Notes: a model not told the origin generated them from the sequence alone. A DNA stretch of 64,000 nucleotides from Diplonema papillatum (GCA_030068145.1 JAPJBO010000095.1:248001-312000), one strand, 5' to 3'. Shown: positions 20,935 through 32,639, counted from the first letter of the stretch. Numbers and translations: made by a program.

Positions 20935-23378
20935 CTATTGTGGAGTTGCTGAGGTGGATCGTCGCTTCTTCGTCTTCGCTCTCGAGACCGGGTTTCGCAC
21001 TTCGCCCTCTGCTTTCGGAGGTACCAGCACCACGTTGGCGCGCTTCGCTTGCTAGTTTTGTTTTATTCTAGTGTTGTTTGTGGATTAGAAGGTCGGCATT
21101 TTAAAGTCTCCGGTAGACCGTGGATTGAGAGGGTTGAGAAACGTGAGAGGGTGCAGCTCGTTTCGGGCTCCGTTGTGAAACCTTGTGAGGTCCCCTAACG
21201 CGTTTAGGGGGTGTTTGGATTGGGTAGGGTGTGGTCGTTCTGCTACGGCTCGTCAGGAAGATCCCGGTGTCTGGCTTTTCTTCTGGGTGGTTTCGTGTTG
21301 CTCTTATTATTTTACTTTTTGTTTGTTGTTGACAACATATTGTGGTTGAGGTGTCATGTACATCTAAAGCCGCCCACGTCAAATTTTATGTTAAGCATTG
21401 AGTTCTGTAAAGTGCAAGTGCCATGAAGGCAGGCGAGCACCACTGTAGGCACCCAAAGCATTGAGTTCTGTAAAGTGCAAGTGCCATGAAGGCAGGCGAG
21501 CACCACTGTAGGCACCCAAAGCATTGAGTTCTGTAAAGTGCAAGTGCCATGAAGGCAGGGAGCACCACTGCAGGCACCCAAAGCATTGAGTTCTGTAAAG
21601 TGCAAGTGCCATGAAGGCAGGCGAGCACTGTCAAGCACTGGGAACTTTTGTGGGCTTGAACCACGCGGATTAGCATGCACTTGTGAAGCAGGCTTCGGAG
21701 GAGACGACGCTGCCGCAGGAGAGAGGGCTAGAGAAAGAGGGGTCCATACCGCAGGAGCCCCAGCCCCCGGAGGTTTGCCGTAGAGAACCTTGATCGGGAT
21801 CCCCGCAAGCGGTTTACCGATGAGCGAGTTCCGGACGGCGGTGGCGTAAGGGATGCCCGTGAAGTTGACGAACGCGATCTTCTTGTCCTCGTACACGACG
21901 ACGTTCACGAGCCCGGGGCAGTCCGCGAAGAGGTCGTTCATGAACTTCTCGTTGAGGGGAGGCATCTGTAAGCCGCCGATCCACACGATGCTCGACGGCG
22001 ACTCATGCTCGCCCAGCGAAAACTTCCCTGTCACAGTGTGTGCATTTTTTTAGAGTTAAAGTTCGCTTGAAATTCCGGGGTTTTAGGGTCTCCGTGTGAC
22101 GGTTCATGAATGGGTTCTCTTAGAGCAAGAAAGGGCTATGTGGTTACGGGTTGCATATTTAGTGCACGCTTTCGTTATGGGTTCTGGCTAGCCATGTCCG
22201 GGACTGTTTGTGACCGACACCAAGTACATTCCTTCGTGGCGCGTTTTTGTGTCGCGTTCGGAACAAGAGGAGGAATCCTTTGTGAAAGCGTCGCTCGCAG
22301 ACATCGCGCGCTCGGGTAAACTGTCGCATATCTTAAAAAGCGCAACAACGCACGCTATACACATGCTTTAGCGTACTGTAAGCCTGGTGTGCGACCATCG
22401 TGGACGTGTTGCTGCTTCGCCACTTTGTTGTAGACCCCACTTGTGGGTCTTGCGGGTCCTCTAGCCTCCGTGACACTGGCCTTGCAGCCAATGCAGGCAC
22501 AAAAAAGTTTTCACCAGAAACTCCCGTTAAAAAACCCTTTTTTATTGGGAAAAATAAATTCCCTCTGGTGCTAAAGTGCAAGTGCCATGAAGGCAGGCGA
22601 GCACCACTGTAGGCACCCAAAGCATTGAGTTCTGTAAAGTGCAAGTGCCATGAAGGCAGGCGAGCGCTGGACGTCTTTTTTAGCCTGCACAATACATTGA
22701 AGGGCAACCCGCAAGATTGTTAGCACTAAAGAAATCGACAATCGGTGCTATACCTGTTGGGACGGGAGGAGGAGCTGTGTGCTTGGCGAAGCCGGGCTGC
22801 ACCTTCGACCCGCAGATCATCTCTTCCATCGCCGCGTTTTTCGCCGCCACGGCCCCGGGGATGCCCATGAAGTTCACGAACGCGATTCCCTTCGAGTACA
22901 GCACCTTGATGCAGTCGAGGGGGCCGAACCTCTGAAAGTAGGTCCACAAGCTGTCCTCCGTGTGCGCTGCCGACAAACCGCCGAGCCACAGGGTCCGGCT
23001 GGGCGGGTTGTCCACCAGGCCTTCTTCCAAACCTTTAAACCCGCCTTTGTCGCCGCCTTTGTCGCCGCCTTTAAAACCGCCACCCTTGAAGCCTTTGTCG
23101 CCCTTGTCCCCTTTGAAGCCCTTCTGGCCCTTCTCGAACCCCCCGTCGCCTCGGAACCCCTTTTCGGCGCCTTTGAACCCGCCCCAGTCGCCTTTGCCGC
23201 CGCGGTTGAAGAAGTTGCCGGCGTCGGGCATCTTGCCGCCTTTGAACCCGAGCTCGCCCTTGATCCCTTTGCCCACCAGCGCCAGCGCTTCCATCGACAG
23301 GCCGGGAGGCAGCGGCGGGCCCCCGTTGTCCATGGGCGGGGGGCCCAGGGGCATCGGCGGCATGTCGATGGGCATCAT
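20935..23378 (-). CDS. Two-RRM RNA-binding protein, three exons
   Basis: Exons: 23378-22754, 22027-21750 and 21051-20935 (1020 nt, 339 residues). The ATG is at 23378. Exon 1 ends CAACAG/GTATAG in phase 1, and exon 2 starts after GTGACAG, restoring the frame. Exon 2 ends GCG/GTATGG in phase 0, and exon 3 starts after AACTAG and ends in TAG at 20935. Residues 1-40 are Pro/Met-rich and 41-120 are Gly/Lys/Phe-rich (FKGG, KGFKGD repeats), a low-complexity RNA-binding region. RRM1 is about 128-198 (RNP2 'LWLGGL', RNP1 'KGIAFVNF'). RRM2 is about 221-293 (RNP2 'VWIGGL', RNP1 'KKIAFVNF'). The tail is basic (AKTKKRRS). It probably binds RNA, perhaps in splicing or mRNP assembly; the exact role is unknown. 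Exon 3 is short, so its assignment is less certain than exons 1 and 2. Confidence 0.8.
21052..21749 (-). other. Intron 2 of the two-RRM gene
   Basis: 698 bp, GTATGG...AACTAG. Its 3' part (21075-21130) has the intron module 'ttttaaagtctccggtagac'. A 'cttctaatcc' on the minus strand about 40 nt before the acceptor resembles a branch point. The middle holds a 63-bp tandem repeat. Confidence 0.65.
21393..21650. repeat. 63-bp tandem repeat within the intron
   Basis: 'aagcattgagttctgtaaag' starts copies at 21393, 21456, 21519 and 21581. Each is followed by 'tgcaagtgccatgaaggcag' and 'gagcaccactg'. Further single copies are in intron 1 (22573-22665) and at 34362-34412. Confidence 0.9.
22028..22753 (-). 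other. Intron 1 of the two-RRM gene
   Basis: 726 bp, GTATAG...TGACAG, phase 1. The 5' part (22676-22753) holds 'aacaatcttgcgggttgccc' (minus strand). The 3' part (22052-22260) holds the module with 'ccctaaaaccccggaatttc' and 'ctttaactctaaa'. Both ends recur elsewhere in the window, so the intron is largely made of dispersed-repeat sequence. It also carries one and a half copies of the 63-bp unit. Confidence 0.75.
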
Positions 23379-23689
23379 CTTCGCTCCTCTTTTCTTCTAC
23401 CCCCCGAACACCCCCTACCCCTTACCAACCCGAGCTCTTTTGCCTGCTTGGAGGCGAAGAGTCGAGCTAGCCCATCCTGTTTGATTTGAAGTGAAGCAAG
23501 GGTGGTGGGAGAGAGAAAAGTCCTGTACCACAGGATGCAGTAGTAGTAGTAGTAGTAGTCGGCTAGCAATACTAATCTTCTGAGACTAGTGTATGTAATC
23601 TAGACAAAGCCTCCTTGGGTGCAAATTTTTCCTACATGACTATTTTGGTGTTTTGGAGCGTGGAAACACCCCCCCGTCGTCTCGGAACC

Positions 23690-23913
23690 CCTTTTCGGCG
23701 CCTTCGAGCCTGCCCCAGTCGCCTTTGCTGCCGCGGCTGTGTATTAGTTGCCGGCGTCGGGTATCTTGCCGCCTTTGAACCCGAGCTCGCGCCCTTGATC
23801 CCTTTGCCCACCAGTGCCAGCGCTTCCATCGACAGGCCGGGAGGCAGCGGCGGGCCCCCGTTGTCCATGGGCGGGGGGCCCAAGGGCATCGGCGGCATGT
23901 CGATGGGCATCAT
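23690..23913 (-). pseudogene. Decayed 5'-end copy of the RRM gene, copy A
   Basis: It starts with the same ATG context and first about 40 codons as the real gene. An insertion after 'KGIKG' then shifts the frame, and much of the Gly/Lys region is missing. It carries the same 5' flank (to about 24150), including a (TAG)n run. Offset from the functional ATG is 535 bp. Confidence 0.85.
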
Positions 23914-24184
23914 CTTCGCTCCTCTTTTCTTCTACCCCCCGAACACCCCCTACCCTTTACCAACCCGAGCTCTTTTGCCTGCTTGAGGCGAAGAGTCGAG
24001 CTAGCCCATCCTGTTTGATTTGAAGTGAAGCAAGGGTGGTGTGGGGAGAGAGAAAAGTCCTGTTCCACAGGATGCAGTAGTAGTAGTAGTAGTCGGCTAG
24101 CAATACTAATCTTCTGAGACTAGTGGATGTAATCTAGACAAAGCCTCCTTGGGTGCAAATGTTTACCACATGACTATTTTGGTC

Positions 24185-24419
24185 CGTCGTGGAACCCCTT
24201 TTGGGCGCCTTCGAGCCCGCCCCAGTCGCCTTTGCTGCCGCGGCTGTGTATTAGTTGCCGGCGTCGGGCATCTTGCCGCCTTTGAACCCGAGCTCGCGCC
24301 CTTGATCCCTTTGCCCACCAGCGCCAGCGCTTCCATCGACAGGCCGTGAGGCAGCGGGGGGCCCCCGTTGTCCATGGGCGGGGGCCCAAGGGCATCGGCG
24401 GCATGTCGATGGGCATCAT
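24185..24419 (-). pseudogene. Decayed 5'-end copy of the RRM gene, copy B
   Basis: This is the second upstream copy, offset 506 bp from copy A. It has the same frameshifting insertion ('gcgcc'), so A and B descend from one truncated duplicate. A one-base loss in the 'gggcgggggccc' stretch breaks the frame again. Confidence 0.85.
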
Positions 24420-24651
24420 CTTCGCTCCTCTTTTCTTCTACCCCCCGAACACCCCCTACCTTTTACCAACCCGAGCTCTTTTGCCTGCTTGAGGCGAAGA
24501 GTCGAGCTAGCCCATCCTGTTTGATTTCAAGAATTGGAGTGAACCAAGAGCGTGAGCGGTGGTCCTCAAACAAGCACACTGCTTTCCATCGAGACAACAC
24601 TTCTATTCTACACCTCTCGTGTCACTGCACAAAGTCAGACTAGAGTCAAAC

Positions 24652-25059
24652 TCAAAACGGGTCTTCTTTCCCCGCTGACAGTTTCAAGTCCGTTCCCTTG
24701 ACTGTTGCTGTTCCGCCAGATAGATAGGGACAGAAGGAATCGCATTGGTGACGATTGGTCCATTCACGCGTCTTTAATTGGAAGACGAGGCATTCGGCTA
24801 CTTTACGAGAGCCATGGTTACTCTCGCCGTTTCCCCGCGCTTGACCTGATCTCTCAGCGTTGAACTGGCAGAAGGCACATTCCTCGCCGCCGCTGTGATG
24901 AAGCAAAATGCGGCAGCTTAAACAACCAGTTGGATTCTTCTCGTTCTTAACAGCTCCGAGCTGACGTTTCATTGCAGGCGCAACATGCAAGAAGGCGCGG
25001 AAGAAACCGCCGCGGCTCTTGCGCCGGATGAGGCTCCACGCGTTTTGTTGTTCCTCCAT
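24652..25059 (-). CDS. Possible small protein with CxxC-x11-CxxC, unknown function
   Basis: 135 codons from ATG at 25059. The sequence contains 'CLSCRILLHHSGGEECAFCQ', a pair of CxxC motifs spaced 11 residues apart with two His between, which could bind zinc. A third C-rich stretch, 'HQCDSFCPYL', follows. Codon use is less GC3-biased than the confirmed genes, so it may be a decayed or mobile-element-derived reading frame. It lies directly upstream of the RRM pseudogene copies, on the same strand. Confidence 0.4.
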   Translation of the reverse strand: MEEQQNAWSLIRRKSRGGFFRAFLHVAPAMKRQLGAVKNEKNPTGCLSCRILLHHSGGEECAFCQFNAERSGQARGNGESNHGSRKVAECLVFQLKTREWTNRHQCDSFCPYLSGGTATVKGTDLKLSAGKEDPF

Positions 25060-25476
25060 CGTGATCTTGCGTGTGAAGTTTCGTTGGAACACTCAAGAGT
25101 CATCTGTTTGCACAGTCTCCAAGGCGAGTGCACACCTTCGGCGCAACCTTATCAAGAGAGATCGCACCTCTTTGCACAGGCTGAATTCAGTATGTGCGTT
25201 TCCAATTACATGTATTCGAGTTTCGTAGCAATGCTCAACAATCGTCGTTGTTGGTTGCTTTCTAGTTTGCACTTTCCACTTTCGCCCATGAAGTTTCGTT
25301 TGGCAACATTCAAGGGTCGTCTGTTTGCACAGTCGACTCCGTCGTCGACGAGCTGTCTGGTCAGCGGTGGTTTGACTGAAGGATACCAAACGAAGAAGGA
25401 TTGAGCACGCCTATAATACACGGGAACGAAGTTCCGGTTTCGTTCCGCAATTCACCCAGAAAGGGTGGGGAAATAA

Positions 25477-25600
25477 GAACGTGCTTTGAATGGTGTCCTA
25501 TTTGCACCTTGTTTCGGTCCCCTCATACTTACTCAGGCGGACGCGTCATCAGCGCGGAACCTGAGTGCTTGCAGACATCGAGCACACGCGAAAGAGCTCA
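25477..25600 (+). repeat. Dispersed repeat S3, diverged copy
   Basis: 'aacgtgctttgaatgg', 'gtttcggtcc' and 'cagcgcggaacctgagtg' match 52685-52842 and 57007-57190. Confidence 0.6.
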
Positions 25601-25849
25601 GGCACCCTGCTATTGGTTGCGACACGCTGAAACGCACTTACTCGTCTTCTGTATACGGTGGCGATCTGCGAAGTAAACTCCGCAGAGCACAGTGGACATG
25701 AAGTGGTAAGGAGGAGGGCGCTCAAAGAAGAGGAGAGAGGGAGCAATAAATATTCACGAGTGCGCAAAAAAAAAAAAAGGTCCGTAATAAAGCGCAGCAG
25801 AGCACCCCTCGACCCTGAGAACAGAGGAAGGGCGTTTGCAGAAAAGGAG

Positions 25850-25972
25850 GGGGGAACATTTCCGGAGTTGGGGCTTGCACTGATAGATGTGATGACAAAA
25901 GTTTCTTGTTCTTCGCGCGTTCAGGACAAACCTCTCTTGGGGGGACTGGTGTTCCGGAAATGTTCCCGTCAG
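25850..25972. repeat. Inverted repeat, 15-bp arms
   Basis: 'gggaacatttccgga' (about 25852-25866) and its complement 'tccggaaatgttccc' (about 25954-25968) flank about 90 bp. An A-rich run (13 A) is at about 25767. Confidence 0.75.
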
Positions 25973-25988
25973 TACAAATGTACTCAAG

Positions 25989-26207
25989 AAATACCCGAGG
26001 AACTGCCTTGTGCTCATTTCGAAGGAGGCTAGAGGGGGAGAAAACAATACCACTACAAAGTGGGTCTTTTTTGTTGAACGCTTACGCCCGCCACTAAACC
26101 CAGATTCACCTGTGTTTCGTGTGGGCCACAGCACATTTACCTCCTTTGATCTATCGCAACTGGCAGTCTCCTCACGCATTTCCTACAATGCAGGTGCTTA
26201 TACAAAA
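25989..26207 (+). repeat. SINE-like family S2
   Basis: This is a full-length copy from 'aaatacccgaggaactgcct' to 'gcaggtgcttatacaaaa'. It is close to 14975-15177 and retains about 20 bp that copy lacks. Confidence 0.7.
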
Positions 26208-26389
26208 TAAGAAACCCCGTCACGCTTTCTTAGCACCAGCTACCCCACGGTGCAAGGAAACCCCGCCACCATCCACATGATGATTTGCTAGGCACCTTTC
26301 CCTCTCGAAACACTATTTGTATTCGACATGAGCAAGCACCTGCACGGCGTGCATACGACCTCGCTTTTTAGCATTTATTGTGGTTTAGA

Positions 26390-26520
26390 GGTTCGGTGTT
26401 TTAGGGTCTCCGGTTGACCATTGGGGCTGTGAGGCGGGTAGTATGAGGGAAGTAGGTATGATTGTACACTTTAACTACGGCTAGCGAAGTTTGTAAGTGT
26501 TGCGACCGACACCAAGAAGA
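26390..26520 (-). repeat. Diverged intron 3' module, solitary
   Basis: 'ttttagggtctccggttgac' and 'gcgaccgacaccaagaag' correspond in order to blocks at 22080-22225. There is no recognisable exon on the minus-strand downstream side. Confidence 0.5.
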
Positions 26521-26639
26521 AATTCGCTTTGAATTTAATCTTTTTTTCTTTTTTTTTTTTTTTTCCGACGACGTGCGTTGGTATGCGGGCTTGCGACCTT
26601 GTTATTGTTTGTCTTTGTTGTCGTGTGCCTCCGCTTGTG

Positions 26640-26890
26640 CGTGCCGGTTGATCGTTTTTTTCCCACTTGGGGATGTACCCTGTGCCATTTTCAGGTCGGG
26701 GATTCTGATCAACCACCAAACCACGCTGCCCGCGTCTTTTAGAGTACAAGTTCGCCTAGGGAGCCGGGGTTTTAGAGTACCGTAGTCGTAAAGGTTCCTT
26801 TTAAGGTATAGTATGTTTGTGTGGGTGTGTCATTGCTGCCTGTTGCCGACTATTCGACTTTTTTTAGCCTGCACAACACATTTGAAGGGG
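26640..26890 (-). repeat. Intron-associated composite repeat, nearly complete
   Basis: In plus-strand order: 'ccggttgatcg...cccacttggggatgtaccc', 'gattctgatcaaccacca', 'cttttagagtacaagttcgc', 'ggttttagagtacc', and 'gcctgcacaacacatttgaa'. This joins segments found separately elsewhere and gives the best view of the whole family. Confidence 0.6.
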
Positions 26891-27184
26891 GGCGAAGACG
26901 CCGACCGGCAAAAGCAGCGGCGCCTTTTTTCGGCTGCAAGGCCCCAGTTGAACGCCATTTGCTGATGCATGTCCGGAGAACTCAGCTAGCGATTCAACCT
27001 CGATAGCCTTCAAGCCGAGGTGCCGAGGTGGATGCAGTTGACCCGCGAACGAAGCAATAAGGATGGACACATCAATGCAATCGGAACATGTCAATCAACG
27101 GACGGCACAAAATTTCATGTGCGGAAGTCAGTGCGAGCCGGCAAGACAGTGAGCCGGTTCACTCACCCCCGGCTGATATACTGT

Positions 27185-27935
27185 GAATGACTATCATTGT
27201 TTTGGGTTAGAATGCAAAGAATCTGGGCGATAATCTGCACTAGCCACCGGATGACTACCTCTTCGATCGTACCGTGTCGTGCTTTTGGCGTTTGCACTCA
27301 TTCGAATCGTCGTCCTCGCGCGGTGGCTTTGCGAGTCTTCCCTTCCTTGCCGGTTCACTCCCCGGCTGATATACTGTGAATGACTATAACTGCTGAGGTT
27401 AGAATGCAGAATATCTGTAGCGATGGCCTGCATGCGTCACTAGGTGGCCACCTCTTCCATGGGCCCGCGTCAAGCTTCTCGCGTTCGCACTCATCCGAAT
27501 CATCGCCTTCGCCGGTCGCTTTGCGTCCTTTTCTCTTCCTCGCCGGTGTGCATGCTTCGAGACAATAATTGCCTGCGACAGCCTACGCATAGCCTGTGTG
27601 TGGCCTGTGACAGACTGCTGGTAGACTGTTGTAGTTTGGGTCAGATTGCAAAGAATCTGCGGCGATAATCTGCACTAGCTACTGGATGACTACCTCTTCG
27701 ATCGTACCGTGTCGTGCTTCTGGCGTTTGCACCCATTCGAATCGTCGTCCTCGCGCGGTCGCTTTGCGTCCTTTCTCTTCTTCGCCGGTGTGCATGCTTC
27801 GAGGCAATAATTGCCTGCGACAGCCTACGCATAGCCTGTGTGTGGCCTGTGACAGACTGCTGGTAGACTGTTGTAGTTTGGGTCAGAATGCAAAGAATCT
27901 GTGGCGATAATCTGCATCGCCGGCGTCGCGTTTAT
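27185..27935 (+). repeat. Tandem repeat, unit about 196-243 bp, four copies
   Basis: 'gttagaatgcaaagaatctg' and variants occur at about 27205, 27398, 27645 and 27886, each followed by 'gataatctgca'. Between them are 'cctcttcgatcgtaccgtgt' and 'cgtcctcgcgcggt' blocks. A further unit starts at 28555, and an inverted copy is at 32640-32810. Confidence 0.8.
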
Positions 27936-28368
27936 CTCTTCGCACGTGATGTGTCATGTTTTCGCCTTTTGGTAGACTGTGATAGACAGCGGCAGGCAGT
28001 CCGATGCACTTCCAGGTGATAGGGGTAGACTGGCTCAGAGACTGAGTCGGACACGGCAGACGTGCGAGTTCCAACTCAGAGGGTAAGCTGGGAGCAAAGG
28101 GGGGGGTGTGTTCCGCCGAACGCCGTCGGCCCGACACCAGGCAGCCGGGTCGAACGCTGCGTTTTTTGCTGCGTCTTCACGCACTCTCGCATTCCTTGGC
28201 GGTGGTGCAGTGCGCTTTGAACTCGTCGATGAGGTACGGAATCGGGTCCCCCGGCATTTTCTCCAGCATCTTCGAAACGATCTGTGTGTTTGTTGCGCGG
28301 TGCTATATTGAGGGGTAACTCACCAGCCAAACCTACTAGATACTCGACCCAACGAGATACCACACGAC

Positions 28369-28443
28369 GCGTGCAAAGAGGTAGTCTGCAGCGGCTTGTG
28401 CAGTCTACCGTCACAGACTGTTGCTGCCTTCTTAAGTTCAAAC
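28369..28443 (+). repeat. Repeat related to the flank of the CTA array
   Basis: 'acgcgtgcaaagaggtagtc' and 'ggcttgtgcagtctaccgtc' match 29250-29325, but with no CTA array on its right side. Confidence 0.7.
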
Positions 28444-28739
28444 CTGGGTGGACATCTGGCGCTTGGGTATCTGGTTGGGCATCGTACTGCATGCTTCGTG
28501 CTGCATTACTGGGTCACTGAGGGAGTTGATGCACCACGAAGGTCGATTAGAGTTTTGGGTGAGAATGCAAAGAATCTGTATAGCGATAATCTGCATCGAT
28601 TAGAGAACTTCACGCAGCCCTTCAGGGTCTGGTTGGTGCAAAGAAACAGTCAAGTTTTTCCCACCCTCCCTGACCCCCGGTGACCTCGCCCAAGCTCGTT
28701 TCCCCGGGTTAAGGCAGTCACTCAACATTCCCTGCGGTT

Positions 28740-28805
28740 CAGAGTACCAAACAGCTGCGAGTAGTCGCCGCATTTTAGTCTTACCCGCAGCTGTTTGGTA
28801 CTCTG
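28740..28805. repeat. Perfect 20-bp inverted repeat
   Basis: Arm 'cagagtaccaaacagctgcg' (28740-28759) and its complement (28786-28805) enclose a 26-base loop. It lies just downstream (minus strand) of the RIIa-like exon. Confidence 0.9.
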
Positions 28806-28904
28806 ATCCGCAATTGTGGCGACTGGCTGCTGATATTTCCCACTAGCGTAGTGAACTGCGGTGGCTGGAAGCCTGAAGCCCTTTCCGTTACTCCGATTGA
28901 GACA

Positions 28905-28982
28905 AGAAGAAAGCAGCACCTCTTCCATGACCGTGGGGATGTCGTGGGCCTTCAAGTACGTGATGTCGTCGTCGGTGGACAT
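28905..28982 (-). CDS. Putative first exon with RIIa/Dpy-30-like N-terminus
   Basis: The ATG at 28982 opens a frame with 'YLKAHDIPTVMEEVL', which resembles the N-terminal half of the RIIa dimerisation/docking fold (typical pattern YL-x2-H-x-IP-x2-hEEhh). That domain opens many cilium-associated proteins. Codons are GC3-rich only for about 25 residues. A possible donor is GAG/GTGCTG. The rest of the domain (usually ERP-D) is absent in the window, so this is either a true short first exon or a truncated 5'-end fragment. The frame without splicing runs on to 28722 through repeat-like sequence. Confidence 0.45.
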
Positions 28983-29327
28983 GCTTCCTCCTTCCTTTTT
29001 TTGAAAGTGAGAGTGTTTTTTCCTGGGGTTTTGGAGTTTTGTGTTTCCGAAGATCCCGAAGGGGCGTACAGATTGGTGTCTTTCGACCTTTTGTGTGTTT
29101 GTGAAGTTCAGCTTAGTGCGTGCTTGTGGTGATCGGTTCCCACGGTCACGGCTTGACAATTTCTGCTGCCACCGCACAATCGTTTGAATGCAAACACTGC
29201 TCCGTTTTACTCCCGTTTCTGCGGGGGTGAGACGACAACTACTACTACGACGCGTGCAAAGAGGTAGTCTAGCGGTAGCGGCTTGTGCAGTCTATCGTCA
29301 CAGATTGTTGCTGCATAACAAGGTCAA

Positions 29328-30031
<704 letters not shown>

Positions 30032-31365
30032 AGGAATTTCGCAGGGGAACCTTGTCCGAGCGCATTTATTCACTAATGCGTGTGGGGGGGGATGGCTCGC
30101 AGGAATGCGCACCCCTCAGTATCTCATTCTTCATGAAGAGTGTCCGGATCACAATGCAGGGTCAAGCTCGAGGCGGGAAAACAACAGACAACCCCAATGC
30201 ACCGGTTCCGAAATAGATGGTTTTCAAGCGATCCCCCCATAGTTGGCCGCGTACTGGTATCACACAGCCGGGCGTGCGTAGGAGTGCGTGGTCCACCCCG
30301 CGAAGTCGTTGGCGTGAGCCTCGATGGAGCGTGGATGAGTGCAGATCTTGGATGTAGTAGCGAATATTCAATGGAGAACATTGAAGGCCGAAGTGGAAAA
30401 GGTTGCCGTGTCAATGGGTCAGTCGGTCCTGAGGCGAGGTGGAGTGGCTCGCCTCAAAGCTGCCACTGACCTTGCTCGGACGTGCAGGATTGCCGAAAGG
30501 GAATGCGTGAACATTTCGCAACCCGGACGCAGGAACCCGAAGTGGTGACACATTGTCCACAGGCCCCGGATGATGCAGTCGTCTCTTTTGAAGAAAGGTT
30601 GACCCTTGAAACGCTTCACGCGGAGACAAGATTGCTGTAGGAACGATCCTGGAAAGCTGCACTTTCTTCGTGTGTAGTGGGATGTCTTGTGGATGTGCAT
30701 GGAAAAAAACAGGAGACCCACCGATCCCTGTCTTCCATCCCATCATGGTGTGTCGGGCAACGGAGTGCCAGCTTACACGTTCAGTTTCGTCTTTCAGTCT
30801 CACATACAACTTGGGGCTTCCCGGGTACGGACCCCGAACTTGCCATCACACGCCGAACTCACACTGTTTCTCCTCGAGACTCGCAAGGGGCGCCCTAACG
30901 CCCAATTTAATTTGAAAGTTATGCGAATCCTGCAGGGACGAGTTGGCTAGACCTCTCGAGTTTGCTGAGTCGGGAGTGCGGAGCCGAAATCCTTATTCCG
31001 CAACTGTTACGAGCAAGAGGAAACCCAAGGTCTACCGCCGACAGACTCTCCCAAGAGCTATCCTACGGTAGCAACGACGTTTGCTTTCTTTTCTGTGTGT
31101 TTCCGACGATCCCGTACGGGCGTGCAGAGTTGGTGTCTTTCGACCTTTTTTTGTTGTTGCTTTCCAACAAAGCAAGGTGTCGTATCCGAAGAAGAAAAAG
31201 GGAAAAGAAGGCGCACGACGTTCGGCGAGGAGCCTCTTAACAGTGTGGGGCTGGCTGGCTCCGGGGCCAGGCGGGAGTGGGCCTACTGGGAAAACAGTAG
31301 AAAGTGTCCCCTCTGAGACTTGCAATGGCTTAATCCTTGAAACAAGCATGTGACTGCTGGCAGAT
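30032..31365. other. Stretch without an assignable gene
   Basis: Only short frames without GC3 bias. A 'tgtttccgacgatcccgtac' plus 'ttggtgtctttcgacctttt' block at about 31097-31147 recurs at 29040-29090 and 51899. It therefore belongs to another dispersed family that happens to precede the RIIa-like exon. Confidence 0.4.
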
Positions 31366-31495
31366 CAAACCAGACTGGACCGAGGAAAAATGTGACGAAT
31401 CAGAGATTCCCCGATACCAGAGAGGCTGTCTCGTGTCGATTCTAGATGAATGCATTGATCGTTCCATTCATTCTTCAGCTTTCAAAGGGGCCGTC
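31366..31495 (+). repeat. Dispersed repeat related to 32938 and 3050
   Basis: It contains 'accagactggaccgaggaaa', 'cagagattccccgataccag' and 'ttcattcttcagctttcaaa'. Confidence 0.7.
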
Positions 31496-32639
31496 CTGGA
31501 TCGGGTCTGTTGTTTCAATAGGTCCGCTCCCAGCTCCGGAGAGCCTCGGCCACGCAGCCGGGGCCTGGGAATGGATCCACTGCACGGTGAACTCCAGCAA
31601 CTTTTGCTCGAGTGAAACCAGACTCTCCAAAAGCGGTGTGCCACACCCGCAAGCAGGGTGTGAAGCAGAAAGCGTCCCCTGCTGTTCCCAGTAGGTCCAC
31701 TCCCAGCCCCGGATTCCGACCAGCCCCCACACTGCTCTGAGCAGCAGCGAACTGCTGACGCTCATCGAGGCTGCGTAAACTCAGGTCTGTGCTACGTGAA
31801 CGGCAACCAGCCAGCTAGAGTATCCGGACCGGGGTGGGGGGGGGGAGGTGCTTTTTTCATTATGCCAACCAACTATCGACCCCAGCTACGCGTTTAAGCG
31901 TAGACAGTGCAGACGAAATGTGAAAACGGGTTTTTTGCCTAGAGGCTTTTCGTGTTATTCTGCAGATGCTTTGAGCTATCTTTGTGTCTATTTTCAGTCG
32001 TCTTCTTAACAAAGGCGCCAGCGGGCGCCCCTGAGGCTGCGTGGGGGACAGTGTTCTTGGCATGTCGTTTTGATTTGAGGCCACTGGCGCAAGAGAGCAG
32101 TAGGGCTTCCCGTCAGGCGAGAATCAGAAGAAGGTCGTCAGCAACCCGAGCTATCGTCGGTAAAGGGTTAAGCCTTGTCTACGATAGGGGCGATGAGAGG
32201 CTTGGATGTGAACAGTGGTTGCCCAGGTGGTATGGTCCTCTGACAGAGTGAGCCGATTAACTCGCCTTTAAACACGGCTGAGTCACGCATGCTCTTGACA
32301 GACGCTAGCGTCCGACATTTCGCACGTGCGTCGCAGTCGTTGGGTGGTATTGACACCTACCTAGCTACCCAGTGACGTGTGCAGCAGACCGTATGAGCTG
32401 GTCTATCTACTTCTTTCCCTCGGGACTACTTCCCGTTACCTGCGGCTGTCTGTCGCCGTGTGCACCACGTTACAACACCACCGGCTCATCCCTCTCCCCC
32501 GGTGCTGCGTCTAGAGTCGCCTGGTCCTGTGCTTCACTCCAAGCGACCGCGAAGACGATGATGTGGAGTGCGAGTGCCGCCGGAAGCACGACACGAAGAG
32601 GTAGTCAGTGAGAGTGACCAATGCAGGCCCTCGCCGCAG

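Noticed and set aside
21354-21690. Extension of the RRM reading frame into 'LHGTCTLQNSMLW' repeats
   Set aside because: This is the 63-bp intron repeat read past a good donor at 21750/21749. The same repeat occurs in non-coding places.
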